A stretch of DNA of 64,000 nt, from assembly GCF_004799755.1 (NCBI RefSeq), contig NZ_SLUB01000022.1:1-64000 (forward strand). The letters are read 5' to 3'. Below, one piece after another: positions 6,533-17,089 of the stretch. Under the pieces are notes generated by a model. It saw only the letters and a program-made list of their open reading frames with translations. It was not told the origin of the DNA and did not search any database. Each line of letters opens with the position of its first letter. Within the stretch, counting starts at the first letter, position 1. Source of the DNA: Bacillus timonensis. Its GTDB lineage: Bacteria; Bacillota; Bacilli; Bacillales; Bacillaceae_L. A program made the position numbers and the translations under genes.

Positions 6533-9500
6533 TTGGAAATTCAAGGATATAAGCTTGTAAAAGATAAGGATGAGTATACACTTGTGGTCTTCTTGGACTC
6601 GCAAATGACGGAATTTGCATCCGAGTTTGGCGGGTATTTTCAACACGAAAAAAAGGACTTGAATACACAAATTCGCCATCTCGTTAAACAAAAATTCCCG
6701 CATCTGCCGATTAAGGTTGCGAAGGTGCTAGCGGGTTCAATGCTGATCACGACTTTTTATTTAGGAGCGACCGCCCCTAACGTTGGAGCTCAAACCATTA
6801 GCGGTCAAACGCAAGCAGTCAACGACATTTACACGGTAAAAGCGGGTGATACCTTATACTCGATTGCCATGCGCTACAATGTGTCAGTGGATTCGATTAA
6901 AAAAGTTAATGGGCTGACGACAAATATGCTATTTGTTGGTCAACAACTGAAATTGCCGTTTTTCACCTATACGGTGGCCTCAGGCGACACGCTTTACAAT
7001 ATTGCAAAGCGGTATAACACAACCGTTGACCAAATTCGCACAGCCAACCAATTAAAATCAGACATGCTGATGATCGGACAAAAATTGCGGATTCCACTGT
7101 TGGAGGCAACACCGGCACCAAAGCCTGTGGAAGAAACAAAGACAACAACACCAGCGCCACAGCCAGTAGAGGAAACAAAGACAACAACCGCTCCTGCACC
7201 AACCCAGGATAAAGCGCCAACACAAGATACGTTCGCATATACAGTTGCCGCGGGTGATACGTTGTATGGGATTTCTACAAGGTTTGGTACGACAGTTGAT
7301 GAGGTAAAGGCGCTCAACAGCCTTACGTCAAATGTGTTAAATATCGGACAGGTGTTGAAAATTCCGGGAAGTGCGTCTGAACCAGTTGTGGTTGCACCGA
7401 CAAATCCAACGCCAACAGCGCCTGCTCCGGAACCAACACCTGTCACATCGACCTATACGGTCGCTGCAGGTGACACCCTATATAACATTTCGCAACGATT
7501 TGGTACAACCGTTGACGCAATCCAAGCTGCGAACAATTTAACGACGACAAATTTATTTATTGGTCAGGTGTTAACGATTCCTGGTGAGGTAGCGCCAACC
7601 GCACCAGAAGAGCCTGTACAGGAAACACCTGTAATTAACTTAGAAGCACCGACATTGGTTACTACACAGATCATTAATAGCCAATCAGCTGCCGCCTATC
7701 CGTTGAAAGGAACGGCTGAGCCTGCATCGCGAGTGCAAATTGTCTTTTTTGATGGAGTGAATGCACCGATTACGACGGAAGTTCTTGCAAATGAAAAAGG
7801 CGAATTTAATACGTTCGTGAATCTCAGTAAATTGCGTGACGGTCCGATCTCAATTACGTCGAAAGCCGTTGATTCGTCTGGAAATGAAAGTGGTATGACG
7901 AAACTATCGTTGAAAAAAGATACCGCAGTGGCGGCGCCCATTTTTCAGGAATTACAAGACATCACCGGTAAAAATGTAGCCCAATATACGTTCGCTGGAA
8001 CGGCTGAGCCCAATGCGACCATTGCCGTTCGCGCAACAGACAGCGCTAATACAAGTGTGGAAACAACCATTACAACGAATGAAAATGGCACATTTCAGGC
8101 TGCTCTTGATCTGTCTAGTTTGAATGACGGTGCAATCACTATTGCAGCAACCGCAACTGATGATGCTCAAAATCGTTCGACACCAGCACAAGTTACCGTT
8201 ACAAAGGACTCTATCGTGGGTGAGCCTGTCATAGACACAAAGCAACCCATCACCACACAAAATGCCAACAGCTATACATTGGTTGGAATGGCAGACCCAG
8301 GTTCGACCGTCCAAATTGTGTTTTCAGATAGAGTGAATCCAGAATTAACGGTAGAAGCTGTGGCGAACGAAAGTGGTGAGTTCCGCACAAATGTCGACCT
8401 CCGCGGTTTGAATGACGGGGAAATTTTTGTTACAGCGCGTGCAGTCGATGAACATGGAAATCAAAGTGGAGTCGAGCAGGCTACACTCATCAAGGAAACA
8501 ACCTTTGCACCACCAGTTATTAGCAATACAGAGATCATCAACAGTATGAATGCAGCGACTTATCACATTTTTGGAATGGCACAGCCGGGTACGACTGTTG
8601 ATATTACGGTGTCTGACGGGGTGAATCCGGATATCATCACATCGACGACTGCGAATGAAAACGGGGAATACAATGTCGCTATTGATATGAGTGCCATGTT
8701 GGATACGAATTTGACAATCTCTGCATTTCAAACAAGTGCGGCCGGCATCACAAGCAATGTTAGTAATGTAACGGTTGAAAAAGACACAAAAGCACCTATC
8801 GCACCGATTTTTAATAATAATCAATTTATTACCGGTGAAAATCAAGCAACCTACGAGTTAACCGGGAAAGCGGAGGCAAATTCAGATCTCCATATTCGTA
8901 TTTTTAACGGAAGTGGTCAGGAACAGGTTGTGACCGCAACGACAAATGAAAACGGTGAGTACCGTGTTCCAGTTGATTTAACTGCCTTTTCAGATGGAGA
9001 TGTATCGTTTGAATTGACCCAGATCGACCGAGCGGGAAATGTAAGCCCTGCAGTCACAAAGACCTTGGTCAAGGATACAGTGGGACCTAACGCGATTCAG
9101 TTGGAAACGCAGCTGCCCATTTTTTCGGATAATGTGTTGGTCTACCCTATTCGCGGTGTCGTCGAACCACATAGTACAGTGGTGATTGAAATCTCGGACG
9201 GTGTCAATGTGGTCACGAAAACGGTGGAAACGGATGACGATGGCAGGTTTGAGGAAATTTTTGACTTGAGTACGTTGAAAGATGGAGAGCTGACTGCTTC
9301 ATTCCGCGCCACAGACAATGCAGGAAACGTGGGTGACGCGCAAAGCTTTTCGTTTGAAAAAGATACAACGGCACCGGCTGGGGTGGTGACGAATCAACCA
9401 ACGTATGTCAACAGCGCCAACCAGACCAATTTTACCATTACAGGCTCTAGCGTCGAAGAAGGGGCGACCATTGAGATAGTTGTGAGTGATGGCACGACAA

Positions 9501-11599
9501 CGGTGCGGCAAACTGCCCAGGTTGTAAATGGGACGTTCGGTGCCAACTTGAATCTTTCGGGACTGAAGGATGGACCGTTAACCTTTGAAGCGCGACAAAC
9601 GGATCGAGCGGGGAATCGAAGTATTGCAGAGGCATTGACGATTGAGAAGGATACAGTTGTTGACAATGCGGTCGCAACGAAGAATGGCTTCCGCTATGAA
9701 AATTTGCAGTACATTTATACAGTAATCGGAACGGCCGAGGCGAACGCCAGGGTTGAGGTTTCCCTTTTTGATGCTGATAAAAATGTACTCGTGACACGAA
9801 TCGCAAATGCTGATGATAATGGATTTTATTCTGTAGATGTGTATGTCGACAGCGCTTTTAACGTAGCTTCGGCTTCGGTTACACAAACCGATGTCGCTGG
9901 AAATACGAGCGAGGTCACCAATGTTGCGATGAGTTCGTATGCCGTTACGCAAGGTGATACTTTGTATAGTGTCGCGAAGCGCTATAACACGACGGTTGAT
10001 TCATTGATGTCGCTCAATAATTTGACAAGTGACGTGCTTCAGCCGAACCAAACATTACGCCTGCCGATTACAGCAAGCGAGGTTGTCAATCTTGGGTATA
10101 TGTACTTTGGCAACACGAAGCAATATGTAAATACCGTTAATTCAACGGGGTATGCGGTGAATATTGCGTCACCAAGCTATTTTGATATCAATGCTGATGG
10201 GACGCTGAAGCTCACCTATCAGGTTGACCCGAATTTTATCGAAACGATGCACAGACAAGGAGTGCGCGTTGTTCCATTTTTAAGTAATCATTGGAATCGT
10301 GATGTGGGTCGGGCGATGCTTGCTAACAAGGAGCTTGCGGCCCAGCAAATTGCCGATGCCATCGCACGTTATAATCTCGATGGAGTCAATGTTGATATTG
10401 AAAATGTAACCGATGCGGACCGCGCCAACTATACCGAATTTGTTCGGCTGCTGCGCGAAAAAATACCGCCGACAAAGGAGGTTTCCGTTGCCGTTGCAGC
10501 CAATCCGAATGGCTGGAATGCAGGGTGGCATGGGTCTTACGACTACACAAATCTTGCGAAGTATGCGGATTATCTCATGATCATGACGTATGACGAGAGC
10601 TATCAGGGTGGCGACCCTGGCTCGGTTGCGAGCTATTCGTGGGTTGAAAAATCAATTCAGTACGCACTGGCACAGGATGTCGCACCGGATAAAATTGTCC
10701 TTGGAATCGCGCATTTTGGGCGCTATTGGATGGAGGGCCAAAGCTATGGTGGCTATGGTATTTCAAACTCGCAGGTCCAGACGATGATTGATCGCTATAA
10801 TGGCACCGTTGTGTTTGATGAGGTAAGCAAAACACCAAAAGCGATTGTCACGATAAAAGAGGGCGATCCGGTGACATTTGTGAATGGTGCTGCGCTTTCA
10901 CCAGGAACCTACACGATTTGGTTTGAAAATGACGAATCCATACAGGCAAAGCTTGGGCTTGTCGGTAAATACAATCTTCGCGGCGTTGGAAACTGGAGCC
11001 TTGGCCAGGAAAACAAAAGCGTCTGGAACAGCTACACGACAACATTGCCTAACACCGTACCAGTTGTATCGCCGGTCTACACTGGGCCAGTTCAGAACTA
11101 TAAAACGTATACGGTTGTTGCAGGGGATACACTATGGGTAATTGCGAACAGCAACGATACAACGGTGAGTGAATTGAAGGAGGTAAACGGTCTAACATCG
11201 GATTCGTTGTATGTCGGACAGGTATTGCGGGTGCCAACGGATGAAGTTACTGCACCGGCACCGTCTCCTGTACCGGCTGGGGATGATGGTGGTACAACTG
11301 CACCTGCGTACACCGTGAATTATACAGTTGTGGCAGGCGATACACTGTCTGCAATTGCTACTAAAAACGGCACCACCGTGACCGCTATAAAAAATGCAAA
11401 CAACTTAACGTCAGACATGATCTACGTCGGACAAGTATTGAAAGTTCCAACAAATGTTGTGGTGCATACCGTCGCGTCCGGTGACACCCTGTACGGAATT
11501 GCCAAACGCTATAACACCACCGTGGCCAACATAAAAACGGCAAATAACTTAACAAGTGACATCCTAAGTATTGGACAAACGTTGAAGATACTGGTATAA
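6533..11599 (+). CDS. Giant secreted LysM / Ig-like repeat / GH18 cell-wall protein
   Basis: 1688 aa from TTG at 6533 (GAGGTG 6 bases upstream); an earlier TTG at 6512 has no well-placed site. Order: a 60-residue N-terminal module (YKLVKDKDEYTLVVFLDSQ to KQKFPHLP), a signal or anchor segment (about 62-88), four LysM (about 99, 145, 234, 306), eight Ig-like repeats of about 88 aa (370-1132) each ending near EKDT, a fifth LysM (about 1136), a GH18 domain (about 1185-1503) with the active-site pattern DGVNVDIE, and three C-terminal LysM (about 1525, 1597, 1644). It probably binds peptidoglycan and cleaves a GlcNAc polymer or displays the Ig stalk. The N-terminal module and GH18 recur in the paralogue at 33391-35454. 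Repeat number may vary between strains. Confidence 0.93.
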   Translation: MEIQGYKLVKDKDEYTLVVFLDSQMTEFASEFGGYFQHEKKDLNTQIRHLVKQKFPHLPIKVAKVLAGSMLITTFYLGATAPNVGAQTISGQTQAVNDIYTVKAGDTLYSIAMRYNVSVDSIKKVNGLTTNMLFVGQQLKLPFFTYTVASGDTLYNIAKRYNTTVDQIRTANQLKSDMLMIGQKLRIPLLEATPAPKPVEETKTTTPAPQPVEETKTTTAPAPTQDKAPTQDTFAYTVAAGDTLYGISTRFGTTVDEVKALNSLTSNVLNIGQVLKIPGSASEPVVVAPTNPTPTAPAPEPTPVTSTYTVAAGDTLYNISQRFGTTVDAIQAANNLTTTNLFIGQVLTIPGEVAPTAPEEPVQETPVINLEAPTLVTTQIINSQSAAAYPLKGTAEPASRVQIVFFDGVNAPITTEVLANEKGEFNTFVNLSKLRDGPISITSKAVDSSGNESGMTKLSLKKDTAVAAPIFQELQDITGKNVAQYTFAGTAEPNATIAVRATDSANTSVETTITTNENGTFQAALDLSSLNDGAITIAATATDDAQNRSTPAQVTVTKDSIVGEPVIDTKQPITTQNANSYTLVGMADPGSTVQIVFSDRVNPELTVEAVANESGEFRTNVDLRGLNDGEIFVTARAVDEHGNQSGVEQATLIKETTFAPPVISNTEIINSMNAATYHIFGMAQPGTTVDITVSDGVNPDIITSTTANENGEYNVAIDMSAMLDTNLTISAFQTSAAGITSNVSNVTVEKDTKAPIAPIFNNNQFITGENQATYELTGKAEANSDLHIRIFNGSGQEQVVTATTNENGEYRVPVDLTAFSDGDVSFELTQIDRAGNVSPAVTKTLVKDTVGPNAIQLETQLPIFSDNVLVYPIRGVVEPHSTVVIEISDGVNVVTKTVETDDDGRFEEIFDLSTLKDGELTASFRATDNAGNVGDAQSFSFEKDTTAPAGVVTNQPTYVNSANQTNFTITGSSVEEGATIEIVVSDGTTTVRQTAQVVNGTFGANLNLSGLKDGPLTFEARQTDRAGNRSIAEALTIEKDTVVDNAVATKNGFRYENLQYIYTVIGTAEANARVEVSLFDADKNVLVTRIANADDNGFYSVDVYVDSAFNVASASVTQTDVAGNTSEVTNVAMSSYAVTQGDTLYSVAKRYNTTVDSLMSLNNLTSDVLQPNQTLRLPITASEVVNLGYMYFGNTKQYVNTVNSTGYAVNIASPSYFDINADGTLKLTYQVDPNFIETMHRQGVRVVPFLSNHWNRDVGRAMLANKELAAQQIADAIARYNLDGVNVDIENVTDADRANYTEFVRLLREKIPPTKEVSVAVAANPNGWNAGWHGSYDYTNLAKYADYLMIMTYDESYQGGDPGSVASYSWVEKSIQYALAQDVAPDKIVLGIAHFGRYWMEGQSYGGYGISNSQVQTMIDRYNGTVVFDEVSKTPKAIVTIKEGDPVTFVNGAALSPGTYTIWFENDESIQAKLGLVGKYNLRGVGNWSLGQENKSVWNSYTTTLPNTVPVVSPVYTGPVQNYKTYTVVAGDTLWVIANSNDTTVSELKEVNGLTSDSLYVGQVLRVPTDEVTAPAPSPVPAGDDGGTTAPAYTVNYTVVAGDTLSAIATKNGTTVTAIKNANNLTSDMIYVGQVLKVPTNVVVHTVASGDTLYGIAKRYNTTVANIKTANNLTSDILSIGQTLKILV

Positions 11600-11684
11600 A
11601 TGGAGACCCGAATGCCTTGGAGGTGTTCGGTATTATAGGTGCCTTTTAGAGGTTACGATGTATGGGGAAGCAGGAATAGCAAAA

Positions 11685-11739
11685 GCCTTCTTGTCTGATT
11701 AGAATGGTGTAACACCCTGAAATTCGAAGACAAGAAGGC
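11685..11739 (-). terminator. Terminator of the leftward DUF4127 gene
   Basis: A perfect 12-bp stem GCCTTCTTGTCT/AGACAAGAAGGC has a 31-base loop that holds a smaller GGTG/CACC hairpin. On the - strand it is followed by TTTTGCT. It separates the convergent GH18 and DUF4127 genes. Confidence 0.65.
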
Positions 11740-11807
11740 AACAATTATTATTAGTTAGCTATTCTAATGTGTAAATAAAACTAAACCAGTGTTTCAGTAA
11801 CTTTAAA

Positions 11808-14219
11808 CTATTTTTTATATACTTCGAACTCATAAATCCTTGCCATTCCATCTCTAGTTTTTGTAATCAAAAGACGGACAGCATCAGTTTCGATTGTTTC
11901 AAATACATGTTCCGTTGTAGCTTCAATGTTTCCGGAAACAGATACTACATCAATCCAACTCCCATTTTGAAGTGCCTGCACCTTGTAATCATTGAGTTCA
12001 TACCCATTATAACCGATGATTTTTACATTATTAGTTGCTTTTTTTTCAGGAAAGTTTACTTGTAACCAGTTTATATCGGCTTTTGCGGAAATCCATCTGC
12101 TTCTAACATTCGTGGCATTTCCATCAATAGCGAAATTAGCCTTGTAAGTACTGAACTGACTGCTTGCAGTAGCAACGCCACCGTTTGTTTCAAGGGCATG
12201 ATTAATATGTTTAGGTGTAATGTAAAATGTATTCGTAGAAGTTTTTTGCGATTGACCATGTGCCTGACCATTGCCTCTTATAAGATTGTAATTTACGTTA
12301 GACAACAGTTGGTATGTTTGTTCAGGTGTTACATCAGATGGAATGTTTACAATAAAGGAAATCATGGTGCTTTCATTTGGATCAAGAGAAAAGTCACCTT
12401 CGTCTAAGGTTGCACTCCAATCCTCAGGTAATTCAAGTATTACTTCTCCTTTAATTGGTAATGTATGTTCATTCGTTACAAGAACACTGACTTTCTGTGT
12501 TTTATTACCTAGGGAAGCAACTGAACTGAAAGGCATCGGAGTATTTCGGACAAGAACATTCTTGTGAGTAGGTGATAGAGTTAACGCTAGTTCTGGAAAT
12601 GCAGCTAATTCCTGATATCTATTCCATGGCAAAAACATATCCCATTCAGATAATCCGGTTACAGTTCCTATAATATTTTCATTTCCTCCAAGTTTTATTT
12701 GTTGGTTTAAAAAATGATTTTTAAACCATTCATTCGCAAGGGGCATGGTTTTTGAAACAGCAAACTGATTTACTTCTTCAAAATTGTTAATGATGTTTTG
12801 CGGATCTTCACCAAATGACTCCGCAAACTTTTTGGTGTCATCACGTACAAAATTCCGATATGCATCCTCATGAGCCAAGGCTTCTAATAAAAGCTCTAGA
12901 TGGGCTACGGATGAACTTTCTAGAATATTTAATTTACCATTCGTGATTGATTCTAAAAGTCCAAACCTAGCAAAAGATTGAGTAATGGATACACCAATAT
13001 TCCATCCAGAATATCCATAAAGATCGGAGAACTTTATTCGTTTACTTAAGAGATCGATTAATTCCGAATCGGCTACACCTGCTCTAGCATCATCCCCGAC
13101 AGTAACGTTATAACCTTTCCCAATATATTCGTATATTTTGTCAGCGAATGTATTAATTTCTTCCGCACCTGCAGAATTGGCCATTAGTAAGATGTCTGCT
13201 TCATTTGGTTCCGATACAATTGTGCCACCCAGTATGGTTATATAGTTTTTAATTAATTGACTATAAGGTATGTTTTGATAGGGGGCAATCCAATCGTCTC
13301 CATGAATACGAGAGTACTCTACATATACCTTAGGGTGGACGTCGATTTTTTCCATCATTAGCTTAGTGATTAATAATGCACCGACAACATCAGCACCAGG
13401 TAAAATATCTATTTTATCTTCGAGGTTTAAATTATGAATCCTTTTTTCTAATGCAGCATGTTCCGGACGATGTAATCCATGCGGTTCTGCATCATCCTGA
13501 CCAATGATTAAATAATCAATAATTCCCTCATTTACCCAATCAATCATTAAATTATTAATAGAAAAATTCCGCTCACGAGTTTTTAAATAGTCTTTGATTA
13601 GTTCACCGGGAATCGTTGTATTAAGTTCTTCGTACCTTTGGATGAGTTCTGGCTCATTCATTCCAAGATTTTCAATTTTGTCCTTTAAAATGGCCCATTC
13701 TCGTATCTCACCTGCAAAGTTCCCTGGATAGTCTCTTGTTGGGGAGATTGTTAATCTGGTTAAGGTATCATAAGCATACAATTTTTTATCAGGATTTTGT
13801 TTTTTAAACTCCTTGAGAACGTTTAAATTCTCTTTAGCATTTTCGAGAGATATTTCCTCATACCTTGAGTTAATCAATCCTCCGTATGCTAACATTGGTA
13901 TCGCAACTACAGAGGATGAGGTTTTGGAAGCGTTATCAATCCACCATTCACCAATAGCCTTACTGTTACCAGGGGTAAAGTACTTTCCTAAAAGATCTAT
14001 TTTAGGTGTATTCACATGGAAACCTCCAATCTCTGCTATCTTTTCTGGAGTGTATACATTAAACTGGCGGTCATCCAATGGTACTAAGGAGATATCACCT
14101 AAAGAACGTTCTAATTCATTTGCTAATAATTTTTTTTGCGGTACAACGATCATAACAAGAGAGATAATTACTGCAAAAACAAGAGCATTCCGTAATTCTT
14201 TTTGAAATTTTAACCACAT
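11808..14219 (-). CDS. Secreted DUF4127 protein with C-terminal carbohydrate-binding-like domain
   Basis: 803 aa; ATG with AGGAGGAG 8 bases upstream. Signal peptide/anchor 1-34. DUF4127 core about 42-520 with the family hallmarks PLDDRQFN (47-54), PMLAYGGLINSR, YDTLTRL, NNLMIDWVNEG, QDDAEPHGLHRPEHA, LPGADVVG and HGDDWIAPY. A beta-rich segment (about 540-660) resembles NEW3-like alpha-galactosidase-associated domains, and residues about 665-803 resemble an F5/8-type (discoidin) domain, which often binds sugars. The many conserved Asp, His and Arg suggest an enzyme; the reaction is not known. It shares the core with 23100-24749 across an ABC sugar importer, so a role outside the cell on a glycan is inferred. 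Confidence 0.85.
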   Translation of the reverse strand: MWLKFQKELRNALVFAVIISLVMIVVPQKKLLANELERSLGDISLVPLDDRQFNVYTPEKIAEIGGFHVNTPKIDLLGKYFTPGNSKAIGEWWIDNASKTSSSVVAIPMLAYGGLINSRYEEISLENAKENLNVLKEFKKQNPDKKLYAYDTLTRLTISPTRDYPGNFAGEIREWAILKDKIENLGMNEPELIQRYEELNTTIPGELIKDYLKTRERNFSINNLMIDWVNEGIIDYLIIGQDDAEPHGLHRPEHAALEKRIHNLNLEDKIDILPGADVVGALLITKLMMEKIDVHPKVYVEYSRIHGDDWIAPYQNIPYSQLIKNYITILGGTIVSEPNEADILLMANSAGAEEINTFADKIYEYIGKGYNVTVGDDARAGVADSELIDLLSKRIKFSDLYGYSGWNIGVSITQSFARFGLLESITNGKLNILESSSVAHLELLLEALAHEDAYRNFVRDDTKKFAESFGEDPQNIINNFEEVNQFAVSKTMPLANEWFKNHFLNQQIKLGGNENIIGTVTGLSEWDMFLPWNRYQELAAFPELALTLSPTHKNVLVRNTPMPFSSVASLGNKTQKVSVLVTNEHTLPIKGEVILELPEDWSATLDEGDFSLDPNESTMISFIVNIPSDVTPEQTYQLLSNVNYNLIRGNGQAHGQSQKTSTNTFYITPKHINHALETNGGVATASSQFSTYKANFAIDGNATNVRSRWISAKADINWLQVNFPEKKATNNVKIIGYNGYELNDYKVQALQNGSWIDVVSVSGNIEATTEHVFETIETDAVRLLITKTRDGMARIYEFEVYKK

Positions 14220-14258
14220 GATAAATACTCCTCCTATAAGTAAAATTTTAGGAGAGAA

Positions 14259-14274
14259 AGATAGGGACCTATCT
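14259..14274. promoter_or_regulatory. Palindrome upstream of the DUF4127 gene
   Basis: AGATAGG-GA-CCTATCT, 40 bases before the start of the leftward gene. Read on the - strand the adjoining bases give CCTATCTTTCTCTCC, resembling ACTATTTCTCTT at 15189 and 17811. Candidate site for a YesN-type regulator. Confidence 0.45.
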
Positions 14275-14418
14275 CATTATGTAAGGTAGGTAAAGTTATA
14301 AAACTAGTCCTTTTTTAAAAATACCCTCCATACCCATATAATAGCAATGATGTAGGCGATAAATAATAAAGTGGATTTAAGAAAAGGTTTGTAATATTAA
14401 GAATATAAAGTTGATAAC

Positions 14419-15129
14419 CTATTGATCCCGTCTATATTCGAGCGGCGTTTTTCCGACAATCTTCTTGAATATAGAAGAAAAATGCTTTGAATTAGAATAA
14501 CCAACAAGATGTGCTATGTCATAAATTTTAAGGTTTGAGTGATATAGTAATTCCTTTGATTTGATAATTCTTCGTTGGATGATGTAATCAGAAAGGTTAA
14601 TATTAGTTTTCTGTTTAAAGAGCTGGCTAATATAATTGGGATGAAGATGTAAGGCAAGCGAAATAGAATGTAATGAAAGCTCTTCACTAAGATGATTTTC
14701 AATTAATTTTTTAATATGTCTTATAGTTGTAGAGTCATTTGGGTTAATAAATCCATTGTCACCACTTTCTTTAATACTTGAGAGAATATTGGCAAGCTCA
14801 TGTCTACTGACAGGCTTTAATAAGTAATCTTTAACTCCAAGTTTTAACGCTTCTCTAACATATATATAATCATCATGACCACTAATTACAATAACCGGAA
14901 GTGCTGGGTAGATTTGTTTTAATGAGGATAGAAATTCTATACCATCCATTTCGGGCATTCGAATATCCGTTATGATAATGTCTGGAATCTCAATATGAAT
15001 GATATCTAGTGCTCTAACACCGTTTGAGGCTTCCCAAGGAACTTGGTATCCTGTAATCACATTTTCTAGTAAAGTCTTAATACCCTGCCTAACGATGGGC
15101 TCATCATCAATTACAAGGACTTTTTTCAA
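14419..15129 (-). CDS. YesN-type response regulator (REC + AraC HTH)
   Basis: 236 aa from TTG at 15129, chosen for AGGTG 6 bases upstream and because the receiver domain then starts at once (KKVLVIDDEP). Receiver about 1-120: acidic pair DDE, phospho-acceptor in DIIITDIRMPEMDG, Thr/Ser in VIVISGHDD, Lys in DYLLKP. AraC-type DNA-binding domain about 135-236 (ISLALHLHPNYISQLFKQ, IAHLVGYSNSKHFSSIFKK). Transcribed away from the kinase at 15281 and toward the DUF4127 gene, about 200 bp upstream of it. Probably controls that gene and the divergent operon. There is a second regulator of the same type at 17086. Confidence 0.9.
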   Translation of the reverse strand: MKKVLVIDDEPIVRQGIKTLLENVITGYQVPWEASNGVRALDIIHIEIPDIIITDIRMPEMDGIEFLSSLKQIYPALPVIVISGHDDYIYVREALKLGVKDYLLKPVSRHELANILSSIKESGDNGFINPNDSTTIRHIKKLIENHLSEELSLHSISLALHLHPNYISQLFKQKTNINLSDYIIQRRIIKSKELLYHSNLKIYDIAHLVGYSNSKHFSSIFKKIVGKTPLEYRRDQ

Positions 15130-15182
15130 AAGATTCACCTGCCTTTTCAAAATATTTCTACAGAAATAAGCAAAAACCTCTA

Positions 15183-15202
15183 AAATAGGAACTATTTCTC
15201 TT
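15183..15202. promoter_or_regulatory. Operator candidate in the divergent regulator/kinase region
   Basis: AAATAG-GAA-CTATTT inverted repeat; the string GAACTATTTCTCTT (15189-15202) recurs exactly at 17811-17824 before the binding-protein gene. Confidence 0.5.
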
Positions 15203-15280
15203 AAAACCAAACAAAAGGATTTCTCTGGATAATTGTCGAAAGAAATAAAAAATAAATAAATCATTCATGAGGGGAAATCT

Positions 15281-17089
15281 ATGAGGATGCCACAGTATCA
15301 ACGACTTAAAAGTTATTTGCTTTCTTTACCCTATCGTGTGAAACTGATGCTTGTTTTTTCACTTCTAATTCTCTTAACAGCTCTAATTTTGGGGAGCATC
15401 ACCTATTATCAATTTGCAAAATCAAGCCAGGAACGGACGGAGGAGTATCAGGTTCAACTGGCTGATCAAATCAATCAAAATATCAACCGGTATTTAAAAG
15501 AGATGCAGATTATCTCACTTTCACCCTTATATGACCAGCAGATTTTGGATATTTTAAAAGCCCATCAAAAACCAAGCTCATCTACTACTTTTCCACCCGC
15601 ATCCGAGCGACTGCCGATGTGGAGATATATTTCAAGTTTGATACATATGAGAAATGAGATTAAAGGAATTCATATCTTAGCAAACGACGGGACGATTTTT
15701 AGTAATTTAGATTCGAATTCAGTGATGCTAAAGGTCTTCGAAAGAAACAATGAATGGATTAAGAAGATTGAGAAGGCAGATGGGGAGTGGGTGTTACTCC
15801 CCCTTCATCAACCTAATTACTATTTAAATAAAGAAACATCTGTATTTTCGGTTGCTAGGCTTATTCGGGATCCTTCAACATATGAGCCGCTTGGAATTAT
15901 AAAAATAGATTTGAAGCAGGAACTTATTGAGGAAATTATCGACAATACAAATTCAAAAAGCCATATTTTCATCGTAGACTCCGATAATCTATTTATTTAT
16001 CCGAATAAAGAAAATAAAATCATTGAGCCAAGTTTCTTAGAAGAATTGGAGGATGTGACCGTAAAAAACTATACGAGTATTCCAATTAACGAAAAGGATT
16101 ACATGATGGTTTACAATGAATCTTCTTATTCTGGAGTGAAAACTATTATGCTAACCCCTCGATCCGTAGTTTTTAGTGAAGTGAATCAACTGCGAAAAGT
16201 GATGATGGTTGTTGTGATAATTGGAATTGTCATTTCTCTTTTACTGGGTTTTATCCTTTCCAAACCACTTGTACAATCTATTCATAAATTGCAAAAGGCA
16301 ATGGATAAGGTTCAGAAGGGAAACTTCTCACAAAGGGTTGAAATAGCATCTAATGATGAGATTGGTCAGCTTGGCAATGGCTTTAATCATATGATTAGTG
16401 AGATTGACCGACTTGTTTCAGAAGTATATAAAACGGGTTTGCGTGAAAAGGAGGCTGAAATAAGAGCCCTGCAAAGTCAGATGAATCCACACTTTCTATA
16501 TAACACACTCGAATCAATTAATATGCTTGCGATTACAAAAGGAAATTTAGATGTGTCAGATATGGTATCTTCGTTAGGGAGATTACTCAGATATACGATA
16601 GATCATTCATCAAAGGTTGTATCCTTAAAGGAAGAATTACAATTTATACAATCTTACATCTCAATCCAAAAGGTAAGGATGGGAGAGAAACTGCAATATA
16701 TAGAAGAAATCGACCCTTCCCTATATGATGCATTGCTTCCAAAGCTACTACTCCAGCCCTTAGTTGAAAATGCGATCGTTCATGGCTTATCCAGTAATGG
16801 GGGCTCTATTCTTATTAAGGTAAGCAGGGAAGGCAATCGTGTAAAGATTAAGGTCGAAGACAACGGGCAGGGAATAACAAAAAAACGTCTAGCAGAACTT
16901 AAAAGATTGATAGAGAAACAGAAACATACATCCTCTAATAAACATAGCGGAATTGCCTTATCAAATGTTCATGAACGGATTCAGCTATTGTATGGAAAAC
17001 ACTATGGAATACAAATTGAAGCTGGAGAACAGCAAGGCTTTTCAGTCATCTTAACATTTCCGATTCAAAGAATGGGGGAAGAAAAGTGA
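15281..17089 (+). CDS. YesM-type sensor histidine kinase
   Basis: 602 aa, ATG after GAGGGG. Membrane spans about 21-43 and 308-330 bracket a roughly 260-residue outer sensor domain of Cache type. A HAMP domain (about 330-385) and a His_kinase domain follow, with the phospho-acceptor in SQMNPHFLYNTLES and an ATPase domain (LLLQPLVENAIVHGL, VEDNGQG). This LytS/YesM class usually senses extracellular sugars together with a YesN regulator and an ABC importer. Its stop codon overlaps the start of the regulator gene (GTGA), so the pair is translationally coupled. The ligand is probably the saccharide handled by this locus, but that is inferred. Confidence 0.93.
   Translation: MRMPQYQRLKSYLLSLPYRVKLMLVFSLLILLTALILGSITYYQFAKSSQERTEEYQVQLADQINQNINRYLKEMQIISLSPLYDQQILDILKAHQKPSSSTTFPPASERLPMWRYISSLIHMRNEIKGIHILANDGTIFSNLDSNSVMLKVFERNNEWIKKIEKADGEWVLLPLHQPNYYLNKETSVFSVARLIRDPSTYEPLGIIKIDLKQELIEEIIDNTNSKSHIFIVDSDNLFIYPNKENKIIEPSFLEELEDVTVKNYTSIPINEKDYMMVYNESSYSGVKTIMLTPRSVVFSEVNQLRKVMMVVVIIGIVISLLLGFILSKPLVQSIHKLQKAMDKVQKGNFSQRVEIASNDEIGQLGNGFNHMISEIDRLVSEVYKTGLREKEAEIRALQSQMNPHFLYNTLESINMLAITKGNLDVSDMVSSLGRLLRYTIDHSSKVVSLKEELQFIQSYISIQKVRMGEKLQYIEEIDPSLYDALLPKLLLQPLVENAIVHGLSSNGGSILIKVSREGNRVKIKVEDNGQGITKKRLAELKRLIEKQKHTSSNKHSGIALSNVHERIQLLYGKHYGIQIEAGEQQGFSVILTFPIQRMGEEK

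Noticed and set aside
6963-11313. Many long antisense frames inside the giant LysM/Ig/GH18 gene
   Set aside because: They mirror the biased, repetitive codons of the sense gene and lack starts with ribosome sites.
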